From an uncultured Bacteroidia bacterium (GTDB lineage: Bacteria > Bacteroidota > Bacteroidia > Bacteroidales > UBA932), in contig CADCJX010000004.1 of assembly GCA_902801885.1 (NCBI GenBank), positions 59,410 to 123,409 on the forward strand: a stretch of 64,000 nucleotides of DNA, in the 5' to 3' direction. The position numbers and the translations under genes were made by a program. Numbering within the stretch: position 1 is the stretch's first letter; every line of letters begins with the position of its first letter. The notes beneath the pieces were generated by a model. That model worked only from the letters and a program-made list of their open reading frames with translations, had not been told where the DNA came from and did not search any database. Shown piece after piece: positions 33,969 through 42,981 of the stretch.

Positions 33969-35414
33969 CTAAAATACTATTTCCTTTACAAGAGGCTCAC
34001 TTTCTGCATCCCATGAATCGTAAGCCTTGAGAGTGACGGTATATTTTCCAGTTTCGAGAGTTTCTTCTGCAGATTCCGGACCGAAATCTACAGTCCAGGA
34101 CCGCTTCATTCCAGATGGAAGGGGACTCTTGTAAAAATCAGAAAGTATCTTCTTGGTAGCCAAGACTTTCCCGTCACGTGAAAGAGTCAGCTCGTAGTGA
34201 TGGACGAATTCATCATCTGTCCCGGAAGCAAAACTCACGGATATGCCTGCAGCCTCAGTCCCAGACTTGACACCTTCGGAAACCGGAGCCAGCATCAAAG
34301 AGAGATCCATTGAAGAGAGGGACGGTGGTGTGTTCAGGGCCCTGCGCCTAGAGAATGAATATTCTTGGAGATGTTTCCCGCCCTTGGAAGGCCTGGCCAT
34401 GACCAAGGGCTCCCCTATCACTGCCTCATTGTAGAAGTCCATCCTGAGGATCCTCATGTTGCCCCGCCTGTCGAACTGAAGCAAGTTTCCCTGCGAAAAT
34501 TCGTCCTTATCCTTCATCACAGTTTGTCCGGCCATATATTCATACCCCCCGGCCTCAAGGGCCATGTAGCGGACCGATGCGCAGCCGAGTGCAGTGAAAC
34601 CGCCCTGCCAAATGCTTCTGGGGTCGTTCAAGGGGAAATGCAGGTGACCTCCGAACGCCACCACCTGGGGGTAACGGGACAAGATTTCGGGTAACTCCCT
34701 TGTCGCCCAATATCCGGGAAGTGACGACTTCCAGATCCCGTCGGCCTCACCAAGGAGACTGCCGTAGACAGTATCGTATAGCATCGGGTGGGTGATCACT
34801 ATCACATAGCGTAAAGGGTCCTTGGAAGTGATCTCGGACAGGGTTGAATCCAGCCATTCAAGGGCCTTTGGATTATAGATTACCGGACTTGTCCCGTCCG
34901 GAGAGATAGCTATCACATCATAACCGTCTATCTGACAGTGCCTGCACTCCAGGCCTTCTCCGGAAACCTTATCGACATCCGTACGGAAATAATCATCCCC
35001 AAGAAGCCTGCGGATGTACGACGCATCTGAAACCATGGTGGAATCCCATCTGAATTTCGGGACATCATGGTTACCAACCGTATAAACGAGCGGCACTTTG
35101 ACCGGATCAAGGACTGATTCATAAACCCTCTTGAATTCTCCGAGGAACTTCTCGTTGGGATTATCAATCAAGTCTCCGGCGACGAGAACCCCGTCTAGAC
35201 CGTCAGGATCATTTTCAGAAGCTTTTGCGACTAACTGCTCAAGGGCTGCAGTCCATTTTTCAGAAGTCTTCGGAACTCCTGTGTTGATGTGGACGTCGCT
35301 GACAACTCCGAGGGAAAGGACTATCCTTTTATCGTCAAAGAATCCGTCTTTGGGGGTACCACAGGAAACGGCCGACAAAACCAGGATCAAAACAGCTGCG
35401 ATTTTATTCTTCAT
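33969..35414 (-). CDS. Calcineurin-like metallophosphoesterase lipoprotein
   Basis: This is a 481-residue protein with lipobox LSAVSCGTP (Cys at about 19). The metallophosphoesterase motifs appear in order: SDVHINTG (D-x-H), VAGDLIDN (G-D), VGNHDVP (GNHD), VITHPML (H) and FGGHLHFPL (G-H-x-H). After about residue 330 there is a beta-rich C-terminal domain (SWTVDFG and TGKYTVTLKAYDSWDAES are landmarks), plausibly a fibronectin-like module. Substrates in this superfamily range from nucleotides to phosphodiesters. A surface or periplasmic nucleotidase would fit the downstream nucleases but is not proven. It lies 19 bases after the GH101-like gene. Confidence 0.88.
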   Translation of the reverse strand: MKNKIAAVLILVLSAVSCGTPKDGFFDDKRIVLSLGVVSDVHINTGVPKTSEKWTAALEQLVAKASENDPDGLDGVLVAGDLIDNPNEKFLGEFKRVYESVLDPVKVPLVYTVGNHDVPKFRWDSTMVSDASYIRRLLGDDYFRTDVDKVSGEGLECRHCQIDGYDVIAISPDGTSPVIYNPKALEWLDSTLSEITSKDPLRYVIVITHPMLYDTVYGSLLGEADGIWKSSLPGYWATRELPEILSRYPQVVAFGGHLHFPLNDPRSIWQGGFTALGCASVRYMALEAGGYEYMAGQTVMKDKDEFSQGNLLQFDRRGNMRILRMDFYNEAVIGEPLVMARPSKGGKHLQEYSFSRRRALNTPPSLSSMDLSLMLAPVSEGVKSGTEAAGISVSFASGTDDEFVHHYELTLSRDGKVLATKKILSDFYKSPLPSGMKRSWTVDFGPESAEETLETGKYTVTLKAYDSWDAESEPLVKEIVF

Positions 35415-35433
35415 AACCGGGGCCCTCCTTCCA

Positions 35434-36954
35434 TCAATCCGTAATCAGTACCATCTCACCAGGAGAAAGAGAGAGAGTCACTTTGTCTCCTTTCACTTTG
35501 AAGTCCTTGAACTCTCTGCGTCCCGAGGCTTCGAGAGTCCAACCTTTCGCCCTCCTTGAAATCTTCACACCCGAAGGGACTGTCCATGTCATTTCGGAAT
35601 AACCTTTCTCTGAAAAAGCTATGACCGAGCTGTTTCCAATCCACAAGGCTGGCATGAAGATATTCCCGTTTTCTGCGAGCATATTCCCGTCCTTGGCCAC
35701 ATCCACCTCTCCATCTTCAAGATATGTCCTCAAACCGTTCTCAAACACTCCGATCGCTTTTCCTCCCTCGCCCCTTATGAGCGCCTTACGGGAGAAATTA
35801 TTGAGATAGAGGGTGATAAGAGTGGTTTTGCAAAAGCCTTCCTTGAACCTTTCAAAAGCCTCTGAAAGATCAGGGGCCCTCCTGAACACTTCCTCTCCGT
35901 TGACATTGTTGCAGAATGCCCTCAATTGGCCGCCTGTGTCTCCTCCACATGCCTGGGAGGCGGACAGCGAAAGCGCATGCTCGCGGGAACTGAAATGCCA
36001 GTACATAGGAAACCAACCATCTGAAAGATCTCCGATGTACATGTCAGCACCCTCTGTCGTAACATCTATACCTTTGGAATCCAGGTATCCCACGATCTTT
36101 GCCTTGGCTTCCTTATCCTGTTCGGCAGTATGGCCGTGCCAAGGACTTATCGGAGATTCCATCCTTATGACCGGCCTGCCGTCAACCATACGGGGACGCG
36201 GGACTGCATTATGGAAAGCATCGATGTGGATGGTGCCCGCCTTCTGGACAGGAAGCAGCGCACAAAGACTGTCCAGCCTTTCCTGCACGAGTCCCTTCTC
36301 CCATTCAGCTGCATAGCTTACCTTGTAAGCCCAATCTCCGAGGATATATTTCCCGTCCTTGTCCCTGGCCAGGACATCTTCCTTGACATATTTTTCAAAA
36401 AGAGGGCTGTCGTCAAAGGCATCAAAAAGATTGATGTGAAGGCTTACTGCCGTGTTGTAATTCCTGGCCTCTTCCATCAGCCATCTCACGCTGTCCAGGG
36501 GATCCTCATCGTCTTCCCTCTTTATCCCCATATTCCCTTCAAAGAAAGCAGGATATTTCGAGTCGTGACCATTGTACTGCCATCCGACCAGATAGACTAT
36601 CTTCTGAAGACCGGGAGTGAGAGCATCCATCCCTTTGATGGCTTCCAGAGCCTGTTCGCAAGTCATGTAGACAGTCTGGCTGCCATTGTCCCTCATCTTG
36701 TAGGCGCCAAGGTATTCCTTATCGTACTCGGACTGGCAGAGGAACAGTTTGGTAACATACACTTTTGAATAATCGTACCGCGGAGTTACCCTCCATTGGA
36801 AAGGAGCCTGCTTGAACAAGAGGGTGTCAGTCGTACCTTCCAACTTGAAAACATCTGCATCCTTGACATCCTTATTCACTGAGCAGCAACATGCTGCAAT
36901 TGTCAACGACAAAGATAAAAAGGAGAATCCGATAAATCTGACAATACTAACCAT
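35434..36954 (-). CDS. GH101-like (endo-alpha-N-acetylgalactosaminidase-type) lipoprotein
   Basis: This is a 506-residue protein from the ATG at 36954, preferred over an in-frame ATG at 36990 because the signal peptide (FIGFSFLSLSLTIAACCCS) starts there and a good -7 promoter box (36960-36967) lies between the two. The barrel has GWQYNGHDSKYPAF, SLHINLFDAF, IHIDAFH (candidate nucleophile Asp245) and VTTEGADMY (candidate acid/base Glu301), a pattern I associate with the GH101 catalytic domain. Known GH101 enzymes release Gal-GalNAc from mucin O-glycans and are much larger, so this may be a barrel-only relative of different specificity. It heads a minus-strand run with the phosphoesterase and nuclease genes. 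Confidence 0.62.
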   Translation of the reverse strand: MVSIVRFIGFSFLSLSLTIAACCCSVNKDVKDADVFKLEGTTDTLLFKQAPFQWRVTPRYDYSKVYVTKLFLCQSEYDKEYLGAYKMRDNGSQTVYMTCEQALEAIKGMDALTPGLQKIVYLVGWQYNGHDSKYPAFFEGNMGIKREDDEDPLDSVRWLMEEARNYNTAVSLHINLFDAFDDSPLFEKYVKEDVLARDKDGKYILGDWAYKVSYAAEWEKGLVQERLDSLCALLPVQKAGTIHIDAFHNAVPRPRMVDGRPVIRMESPISPWHGHTAEQDKEAKAKIVGYLDSKGIDVTTEGADMYIGDLSDGWFPMYWHFSSREHALSLSASQACGGDTGGQLRAFCNNVNGEEVFRRAPDLSEAFERFKEGFCKTTLITLYLNNFSRKALIRGEGGKAIGVFENGLRTYLEDGEVDVAKDGNMLAENGNIFMPALWIGNSSVIAFSEKGYSEMTWTVPSGVKISRRAKGWTLEASGRREFKDFKVKGDKVTLSLSPGEMVLITD

Positions 36955-36959
36955 GATTG

Positions 36960-36991
36960 CAAAGTTAACGGTCAATGCATAGTTTTCCAAA
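36960..36991 (-). promoter_or_regulatory. Strong-consensus promoter for the minus-strand run, apparently leaderless
   Basis: On the minus strand, TTTG at 36991-36988, a 20-base spacer and TAACTTTG at 36967-36960 match the Bacteroidetes consensus fully. The box ends 6 bases from the ATG at 36954, so transcription would begin at or next to the start codon, giving a leaderless or nearly leaderless message. This also argues against the upstream ATG at 36990 as start. Confidence 0.65.
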
Positions 36992-36999
36992 GAAAATTA

Positions 37000-37007
37000 T
37001 ACATTTG
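37000..37007 (+). promoter_or_regulatory. -7 promoter box for the SGNH esterase / GH92 genes
   Basis: TACATTTG fits TAnnTTTG and ends 23 bases before the ATG at 37031. No TTTG is found at the usual -33 distance, so this may need an activator. It lies back to back with the minus-strand promoter in a 76-base divergent gap. Confidence 0.45.
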
Positions 37008-37030
37008 TATTTTAGATAAAAATCACGATT

Positions 37031-38128
37031 ATGAATAAGTATTTTCGTCTTTTCTTGATTCTTTTAATCTCGGGTTCCCCTATTTTGGCACAAGCACAAG
37101 ATATCGTCTTCACCGAAGCGTCGTCCCTCACCCTCACCGGCAAGCTGATGAACACTCCCAACCCTTATCACAGGGTTGACACTGTGCAGTTCAAAGGCTT
37201 TACCAAGACTGAGAATTCGCAAGTACGCATGTCTTCTGGAATTGGTGTCGCCTTCAGGACTAATTCTCCTTCAATCTCTGTCGTCACCAAGTTCGGCGAG
37301 GTTGGTTTTCCGAGCAACACGGGAGGATTCTCCGCAAGGGGCTACGACCTCTACATCAAGAAGGACGGAAAATGGCTCTGGGCCGGATCAAAAGCCCCAT
37401 CTGGAAAGACAGCTGACGATCCTGCACTAAACAACCCGATCACCATCGTCGACAACATGGACGGAACGATGAAGGAATGCCTTATGTACTTTCCTCTGTT
37501 CAGTGAAGAATATTCCATTAAGATCGGTGTCAAGGAAGGCTCAACCCTTGAAGCACTTCCCAATCCTTTCCGCTACAGGATCGGTATCTTCGGTTCCAGC
37601 TTCACCCATGGCACATCGACCAGCAGGGCCGGCATGACCTATCCTGCCAACTTCACCAGGGACACCGGACTCCAGCTCCTCAGCCTCGGATGCAGCGGTA
37701 ACAGCAAGCTTCAGGATTACTTCGCGAACGTGCTTGCCGCAGCAGATGTCGACGCCTTCATCTTCGATTCATTCTCCAATCCTTCCCTCGAGCAGATCAG
37801 CGAAAGGCTGTTCCCCTTCATCGAGAAGGTCCAGGCAGCCCATCCCGGCAAACCGTTGATCTTCCAGAGGACCATCTACAGGGAGAACCGTAATTTCAAC
37901 AACGGCAGCAATGACTTCGAATCCAGCAGGATAGCCCTTGCCGACAGCCTGATGAAGATCGCCTGCAAGAAGTACAAGGACGTCTACTACATTCATCCCA
38001 GCGCCACCGCTAAGGATCACGAGACCACCCAGGACGGCATCCATCCTTCAGACCAGGGCTACCAGCTCTGGGCCGAGTCCATCGAGAAGCCCGTCATGAA
38101 GATTCTCCGCAAATACGGAATTAAATAA
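37031..38128 (+). CDS. Two-domain SGNH-hydrolase esterase (GxDLY-type N-terminal domain), secreted
   Basis: This is a 365-residue protein with a signal peptide ending in LAQAQ (about residue 23). The N-terminal beta-sandwich (about 25-175) contains GYDLYIKKDGKW, the GxDLY signature of the domain that precedes many SGNH esterases. The catalytic domain begins IGIFGSSFTHG (candidate nucleophile Ser190) and ends with DGIHPSDQGY (Asp335, His338). Such enzymes deacetylate polysaccharides or oligosaccharides. The gene is 9 bases upstream of a GH92 alpha-mannosidase, so an esterified mannose-containing glycan is a reasonable but unproven target. Confidence 0.85.
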   Translation: MNKYFRLFLILLISGSPILAQAQDIVFTEASSLTLTGKLMNTPNPYHRVDTVQFKGFTKTENSQVRMSSGIGVAFRTNSPSISVVTKFGEVGFPSNTGGFSARGYDLYIKKDGKWLWAGSKAPSGKTADDPALNNPITIVDNMDGTMKECLMYFPLFSEEYSIKIGVKEGSTLEALPNPFRYRIGIFGSSFTHGTSTSRAGMTYPANFTRDTGLQLLSLGCSGNSKLQDYFANVLAAADVDAFIFDSFSNPSLEQISERLFPFIEKVQAAHPGKPLIFQRTIYRENRNFNNGSNDFESSRIALADSLMKIACKKYKDVYYIHPSATAKDHETTQDGIHPSDQGYQLWAESIEKPVMKILRKYGIK

Positions 38129-38137
38129 CCGACACTC

Positions 38138-40477
38138 ATGAAACTCAATTCATTACTGGCAGGAGCACTCCTGCTGGCATGCACTGCAGCTTTCGGTCAG
38201 ACCAAGACCGGCTACGTCGACCCTTTCATCGGAACTGACGGAATGGGACACACTTTCCCCGGGGCCTGCGTTCCCTTCGGAGGCGTCCAGCTGAGTCCTG
38301 ACACTGACACCATTCCGCACAACATAAACGGAAAATACCAGCCGAAGGTCTACGAGACCTGCGCAGGCTACCGCTACAATGATCCGACAATCGTCGGTTT
38401 CAGCCACACCCATTTCAGCGGCACCGGCCATTCCGACTTGGGAGACATCCTCATAATGCCTACCACTGGTCCCCTGAAGCTTAATCCCGGAACTGCCGAC
38501 AATCCTGACGGAGGCTTCCGCAGCCGCTTCAGCCACGACACAGAGAACGCAAGACCCGGCTTCTACCAAGTCACCCTTGACGACTATGACATAAAGGCCC
38601 GCCTCACCGCCACCACCCGTGTCGGTGTCCATGAATATACCTTCTGCAATCCTGAGCGCAGCGATGGATCCGGACAGGTCATCCTGGACCTCATCCATGG
38701 CATCTACGACTACGATGGCAAGACCCTCTGGGCAGAAGTCCAGGTCCTGGACGACAGGACCGTCACCGGCTACCGCATCACCGACGGCTGGGCCCGTACC
38801 AACTACACCTATTTCGCAATCGAGTTCTCCCAGCCCATCTCTGAATATGGTTACGTGGATCGCCAGAGAGTCGACTACAAGGGTGGCTGGAGCAAGTTCG
38901 ACACCAGCAGGAACTTCCCTGCAATGGCCGGACGAAAGCTCGTAGCCTGGTTCAAGTTCAACATAGCCAAGGATCCGAAACTTACTGTAAAGGTCGCTCT
39001 TTCATCGACCGGAACCACCGGAGCGCTGAAGAATCTCCTTGCTGAAGCGGAAGGAAAGTCTTTCGACCAGATAGCTTCTGCAGCTGAAAAGGCCTGGGAA
39101 AAGGAACTGTCCCAGATTGACATCGAAGGCACAGATGACGAGAAGAAGATGTTCTACACCTCTCTCTACCACACGATGATCAACCCCTCTGTCTACATGG
39201 ACGTGGACGGAGCCTATCGCGGGCTCGACCATGAGATCCACCAGGCTGAAGGATTCACGAACTACACTGTTTTCTCCCTTTGGGACACCTACAGGGCAGA
39301 GCATCCTTTCCTCGCACTGTTCAAGCCGGACCGTGACCGTGACATGGTCGAGTCCATGCTGGCCCATTACGACCAGAACGTCCTGCACATGCTGCCTGTC
39401 TGGAGCCACATGGCCAACGAAAACTGGTGCATGAGCGGCTACCATGCAGTGCCCGTCCTGGCCGACGCCATTGCCAAGGGGCTGGACATTGACAGGAAGA
39501 GGGCTCTGGAAGCCATGGTCACGACCTCTAAACAAGAGTGGTACTATGGCCTGGGGGACTACATGAAACTCGGTTACGTCCCTTATGACCACATCGCCAC
39601 AGCCGCCAGCAATACGCTTGAATATTCCTACGACGACTGGACGATCTGGAACACCGCCCGCCTGGCAGGTGATACCAAGACCGCCGAAGAATATGCCCCC
39701 CGTGCACGCTACTACGCCAATGTCTTCGACACCGAACTCGGATTCTGCCGCCCTAAGTACGCCGACGGCACTTTCAAGAAGGATTTCGACATCATGCAGA
39801 CCGTAGGCGAAGGCTTCATCGAAGGCAACTCGCTGAATTTCACCTTCCATGCTCCGCAGGACGTCTACGGAGTCATGTCCCTGATGGGCGGCGAGAAGAG
39901 ATTCATCTCTGCCCTGGACGAACTCTTCTACAACGATCTCCCTGAATATGCCTATGCGAACAACGAGGACATCACCAAGGACTGCCTGATCGGAGGATAT
40001 GTCCACGGCAACGAGCCGAGCCATCATATTCCTTATCTCTATGCCTGGACATCGCAGCCCTGGAAGACCCAGTACTGGATGAGGGAAATCATCAACCGCA
40101 TGTACCGTCCGGAGATCCGCGGCCTCGGCGGCAATGACGACTGTGGCCAGATGAGCGCCTGGTACATATTCGGAACCCTGGGATTTTACCCAGTCTGTCC
40201 CGGAAGCGACCAGTACGTGATCGGTGCGCCGTTCTTCAAGGAGGCCTCAGTGAAGCTGCCCAACGGAAAGACATTGACTGTCAAGGCTCCTAAGGTAAGC
40301 GACACCAATCGCTACATCAAGAAGGTCCTCTTCAACGGCAAGGAATACACAAAGCTGTACCTGACACATGCCGATATCCTCCAGGGCGGAACGCTCGAGT
40401 TCGAAATGGCTGCCAGGCCCAACAAGGCCCGTGGCCAGAAACCCGCTGACAAGCCCTACTCCATGACTACCAAGTAG
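38138..40477 (+). CDS. GH92 alpha-mannosidase (exo-acting, calcium-dependent), secreted
   Basis: This is a 779-residue protein with a signal peptide ending AAFGQ (about residue 21). The N-terminal beta-sandwich opens VDPFIGTDGMGHTFPGA, and the (alpha/alpha)6 barrel follows from about residue 290. HGNEPSHH (general-acid Glu626 by family analogy) and GGNDDCGQMSAW (Asp667/Asp668, base region) are both intact. GH92 enzymes are inverting alpha-mannosidases that use calcium to distort mannose; most trim N-glycans or yeast mannan. It follows the SGNH esterase gene by 9 bases. Unlike the second GH92 it shows no foreign segment between signal peptide and first domain. Confidence 0.96.
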   Translation: MKLNSLLAGALLLACTAAFGQTKTGYVDPFIGTDGMGHTFPGACVPFGGVQLSPDTDTIPHNINGKYQPKVYETCAGYRYNDPTIVGFSHTHFSGTGHSDLGDILIMPTTGPLKLNPGTADNPDGGFRSRFSHDTENARPGFYQVTLDDYDIKARLTATTRVGVHEYTFCNPERSDGSGQVILDLIHGIYDYDGKTLWAEVQVLDDRTVTGYRITDGWARTNYTYFAIEFSQPISEYGYVDRQRVDYKGGWSKFDTSRNFPAMAGRKLVAWFKFNIAKDPKLTVKVALSSTGTTGALKNLLAEAEGKSFDQIASAAEKAWEKELSQIDIEGTDDEKKMFYTSLYHTMINPSVYMDVDGAYRGLDHEIHQAEGFTNYTVFSLWDTYRAEHPFLALFKPDRDRDMVESMLAHYDQNVLHMLPVWSHMANENWCMSGYHAVPVLADAIAKGLDIDRKRALEAMVTTSKQEWYYGLGDYMKLGYVPYDHIATAASNTLEYSYDDWTIWNTARLAGDTKTAEEYAPRARYYANVFDTELGFCRPKYADGTFKKDFDIMQTVGEGFIEGNSLNFTFHAPQDVYGVMSLMGGEKRFISALDELFYNDLPEYAYANNEDITKDCLIGGYVHGNEPSHHIPYLYAWTSQPWKTQYWMREIINRMYRPEIRGLGGNDDCGQMSAWYIFGTLGFYPVCPGSDQYVIGAPFFKEASVKLPNGKTLTVKAPKVSDTNRYIKKVLFNGKEYTKLYLTHADILQGGTLEFEMAARPNKARGQKPADKPYSMTTK

Positions 40478-40522
40478 GCCCTGCATCTCAAGATTTGTTT
40501 GTAATTCTCCTGCTGCCAAACT

Positions 40523-40579
40523 GGCGCACAGGAATATGCCTTGTAGCTGGTCCTGTGTGGTTTCGATGTGCGCCTTTTT
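40523..40579 (+). terminator. Terminator-like structure with two competing hairpins after the first GH92 gene
   Basis: GGCGCACA (40523-40530) can pair with TGTGCGCC (40567-40574), followed by TTTTT (40575-40579), a rho-independent terminator layout with a long loop. Within it CACAGGA (40527-40533) can instead pair with TCCTGTG (40551-40557). The two stems share bases and exclude each other. This could be an ordinary terminator or an attenuator controlling the second GH92; the sequence alone does not decide. Confidence 0.45.
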
Positions 40580-40591
40580 GGCGGGATTCAT

Positions 40592-40599
40592 TATATTTG
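40592..40599 (+). promoter_or_regulatory. -7 promoter box for the second GH92 gene
   Basis: TATATTTG matches TAnnTTTG and ends 30 bases before the ATG at 40630. No convincing TTTG is at the -33 distance. Its location right after the terminator-like structure suggests independent transcription of the second GH92. Confidence 0.5.
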
Positions 40600-40629
40600 T
40601 GATATCTTCAGCAATAAACACTAACAGTC

Positions 40630-42978
40630 ATGAGTATCCTCAAAGGTCTGGCCCTTGCGGCCCTCACATCAATAACCCTTTCCGTCTCACCAGCTTCTGG
40701 CAGTATTGCCCTCCCAGAAACCGTGGCCGCCCGTGGCCACGTGAACGGGAGGACCGCCGGCAGAGCCGGTGGTGGGACGAGGGCCTTCAGGCCCGAAGGT
40801 TTTAGGGAGGGCAATACTGCCGGAGTGAAGCGGAGATTGATCGACGATGTGAACGTGTTCGTGGGGACGGACGGGTTCGGGAATGTGTATCCTGGACCAC
40901 AGCTTCCTTATGGAGGCATCCAGATCAGCCCTGACTGCGACGACAAGGATTATGACTGTGCTGCCGGGTACAAATATTCAAAGCCCTATGTCCAGGGCTT
41001 CAGCCTGACGCACCTGAGCGGCACCGGAATCCCCGACCTTGGAGACTTCCTCTTCCTCCCCGGCATGGGCGACAGGATCGAACCTTCCAAACTGGATCAC
41101 AGCAAGGAAAGCGCCCACCCAGGATATTACGGGATTACTCTTGACAGCGGTGTGAAGGCTGAGATGACGGCTGCCATGCACTCCGGGATATTCAAGTTCA
41201 CCTATCCCGAGAAGGAAGGAGCCTATGTCATGATCGACCTCGACCATACACTATATTGGAATTGCGAGTGGTCCACCGTAAAACTGCTTGATGAACATAC
41301 CATCATCGGCAGCAAGGTCGTTGCCGGGTGGAATCCCAGCCGATATGTCTATTTTGCTGCAAAGTTTTCCGAACCCATAAAGGACTTCACCATCCTGCAG
41401 GACGGAGAGCCTGTGATCTACAACACCAAACGCTTCCGCAGCTCCCTGGAGGCCTGGGGCAAGAAACTCAAGGTCATCGTCCGCTACCAGGATGTCAAAG
41501 ACCTTCAGGTCAAGGTCGCGGTGTCGGGAGTCGGAACCGACGGAGCCCTTCTGAATCTTAAGGAACTTGACAGCAAAGACTTCGACACCGTCCTGGCAGA
41601 GGCCGAACAGACCTGGGAAAAGGCTCTGGGAACATATTCATTGGAAAGTGAGGACAAAGTCCTCCGCGAGACCTTCTACACCAGCGTCTACCGCACCATG
41701 CTCCATCCCTTCGTTTTCCAGGACACCGACGGCCGTTTCCGCGAGCACGACGGCACTATCGGCAAGGCCGAAGGCTTCACCAACGTCACGACTTTCTCCT
41801 TCTGGGACACGTTCAGGGCCTTCGAACCCTTGATGAACCTTGTCAACCGTCCCCTGCAGGCCGACATCGCCAACTCGATGCTCGCCCACTTCGACAAGAG
41901 CGCAGAACACATGCTCCCCTACTGGTCCTTCTACGGAGGTGAGACCTGGTGCATGATAGGCTACCATTCCTGCTCCGTCCTCGCCGACATGATCCTCAAG
42001 GACGTGCCCGGCTTTGACTACGAGAGGGCTTTCCAGGCGATGAAGACCACCGCCACCAACGCCCACTACGACTGCATCCCTGAATATACCTCCCTCGGCT
42101 ACGTCCCCTTCGACCTCGAGAAGGAAAGCGTCTCCAAGACCCTTGAATATGCCTACGACGACTGGTGCATCGCCCAAGTCGCCAAGAAACTGGGCCACGA
42201 GGAGGACTATAAGTTCTTCTTGAACAGGTCGATGAACTACAAGAACCTCATCGACCCCGAAACTGGCTACATGCGGGGCAAGGACTCCAAAGGCGCTTGG
42301 CGTACGCCATTCGCCCCGATCGCCTACCAAGGTCCCGGATCCGTCAACGGCTGGGGAGACATCACCGAAGGATTCACCATGCAGTACACCTGGAGCGTGT
42401 TCCATGATTTCGACGGATATGTCAAGATCGCTGGAAGGGACAGGCTCAAGAAATATCTCGACGAGCTTTTCACCATCGAGCTTCCCGAGGACATCCCTGG
42501 CGCCCACGACATCTGGGGACGCATCGGAGGCTACTGGCACGGAAATGAGCCCTGCCACCACGTGGCCTACCTTTATGATTATTTCGGAGAGCCTTGGAAC
42601 TGCCAGAAATGGGTCAGATACGTCGCCAAGAACTTCTACGGCAATGAGCCAGGATCCCTCAGCGGCAACGATGACTGCGGTCAGATGAGTGCCTGGTACC
42701 TGTTTAACTGCCTGGGATTCTATCCCTTCTGCCCGGGTGCTGACTGGTATTATGTCGGCTCGCCATGCGCCCCCGGAATGAGCATGACCCTATCGAACGG
42801 TAAGAAGATCGAGATGACAACCAAGGGATGGAGCGAGGATGCCGTTTACATCAAGGCCGCTTACCTAGACGGCAAAAAACTTGGCTCCCCCATTATCCGG
42901 TACGACCAGATTAAGGATGGAGCCAAGCTGCATTTCGATATGTCACGCAAACCCGTGAAGGGTGCGTTCAGGAAATGA
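40630..42978 (+). CDS. GH92 alpha-mannosidase carrying an in-frame palindromic insertion
   Basis: This is a 782-residue protein. The signal peptide covers about residues 1-23 (ALTSITLSVSPASG). Residues 24-64 are encoded by a GC-rich inverted-repeat element (40699-40821) and have no counterpart in the neighbouring GH92. The usual N-domain then starts DVNVFVGTDGFGNVYPGPQ. The catalytic landmarks are intact: GNEPCHH (Glu640; Cys replaces the more usual Ser) and GNDDCGQMSAW (Asp681/Asp682). It is expected to be a secreted exo-alpha-mannosidase with a linkage preference different from the first copy. Likely independently transcribed from 40592. Confidence 0.94.
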   Translation: MSILKGLALAALTSITLSVSPASGSIALPETVAARGHVNGRTAGRAGGGTRAFRPEGFREGNTAGVKRRLIDDVNVFVGTDGFGNVYPGPQLPYGGIQISPDCDDKDYDCAAGYKYSKPYVQGFSLTHLSGTGIPDLGDFLFLPGMGDRIEPSKLDHSKESAHPGYYGITLDSGVKAEMTAAMHSGIFKFTYPEKEGAYVMIDLDHTLYWNCEWSTVKLLDEHTIIGSKVVAGWNPSRYVYFAAKFSEPIKDFTILQDGEPVIYNTKRFRSSLEAWGKKLKVIVRYQDVKDLQVKVAVSGVGTDGALLNLKELDSKDFDTVLAEAEQTWEKALGTYSLESEDKVLRETFYTSVYRTMLHPFVFQDTDGRFREHDGTIGKAEGFTNVTTFSFWDTFRAFEPLMNLVNRPLQADIANSMLAHFDKSAEHMLPYWSFYGGETWCMIGYHSCSVLADMILKDVPGFDYERAFQAMKTTATNAHYDCIPEYTSLGYVPFDLEKESVSKTLEYAYDDWCIAQVAKKLGHEEDYKFFLNRSMNYKNLIDPETGYMRGKDSKGAWRTPFAPIAYQGPGSVNGWGDITEGFTMQYTWSVFHDFDGYVKIAGRDRLKKYLDELFTIELPEDIPGAHDIWGRIGGYWHGNEPCHHVAYLYDYFGEPWNCQKWVRYVAKNFYGNEPGSLSGNDDCGQMSAWYLFNCLGFYPFCPGADWYYVGSPCAPGMSMTLSNGKKIEMTTKGWSEDAVYIKAAYLDGKKLGSPIIRYDQIKDGAKLHFDMSRKPVKGAFRK
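40699..40821. repeat. In-frame palindromic element A within the second GH92 gene (123 bp, 41 codons)
   Basis: The ends are a perfect 17-bp inverted repeat: GGCAGTATTGCCCTCCC at 40699-40715 and its complement at 40805-40821, extended inward by imperfect AGAAACC/GGTTTTA. Inside are three smaller hairpins: GTGGCC (40723-40728) with GGCCAC (40735-40740), an 8-bp stem at 40754-40772 with an AGA loop, and GGGCC-TTCA-GGCCC at 40781-40794. Total length is an exact multiple of three with no stop in the coding frame. It encodes an Arg/Gly/Ala-rich peptide just after the signal peptide. Confidence 0.82.
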
Positions 42979-42981
42979 AGA

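Noticed and set aside
39002-40027. 341-codon open frame on the minus strand opposite the first GH92 gene
   Set aside because: Antisense shadow of an intact GH92 with no domain of its own; likewise 41638-42561 opposite the second GH92.
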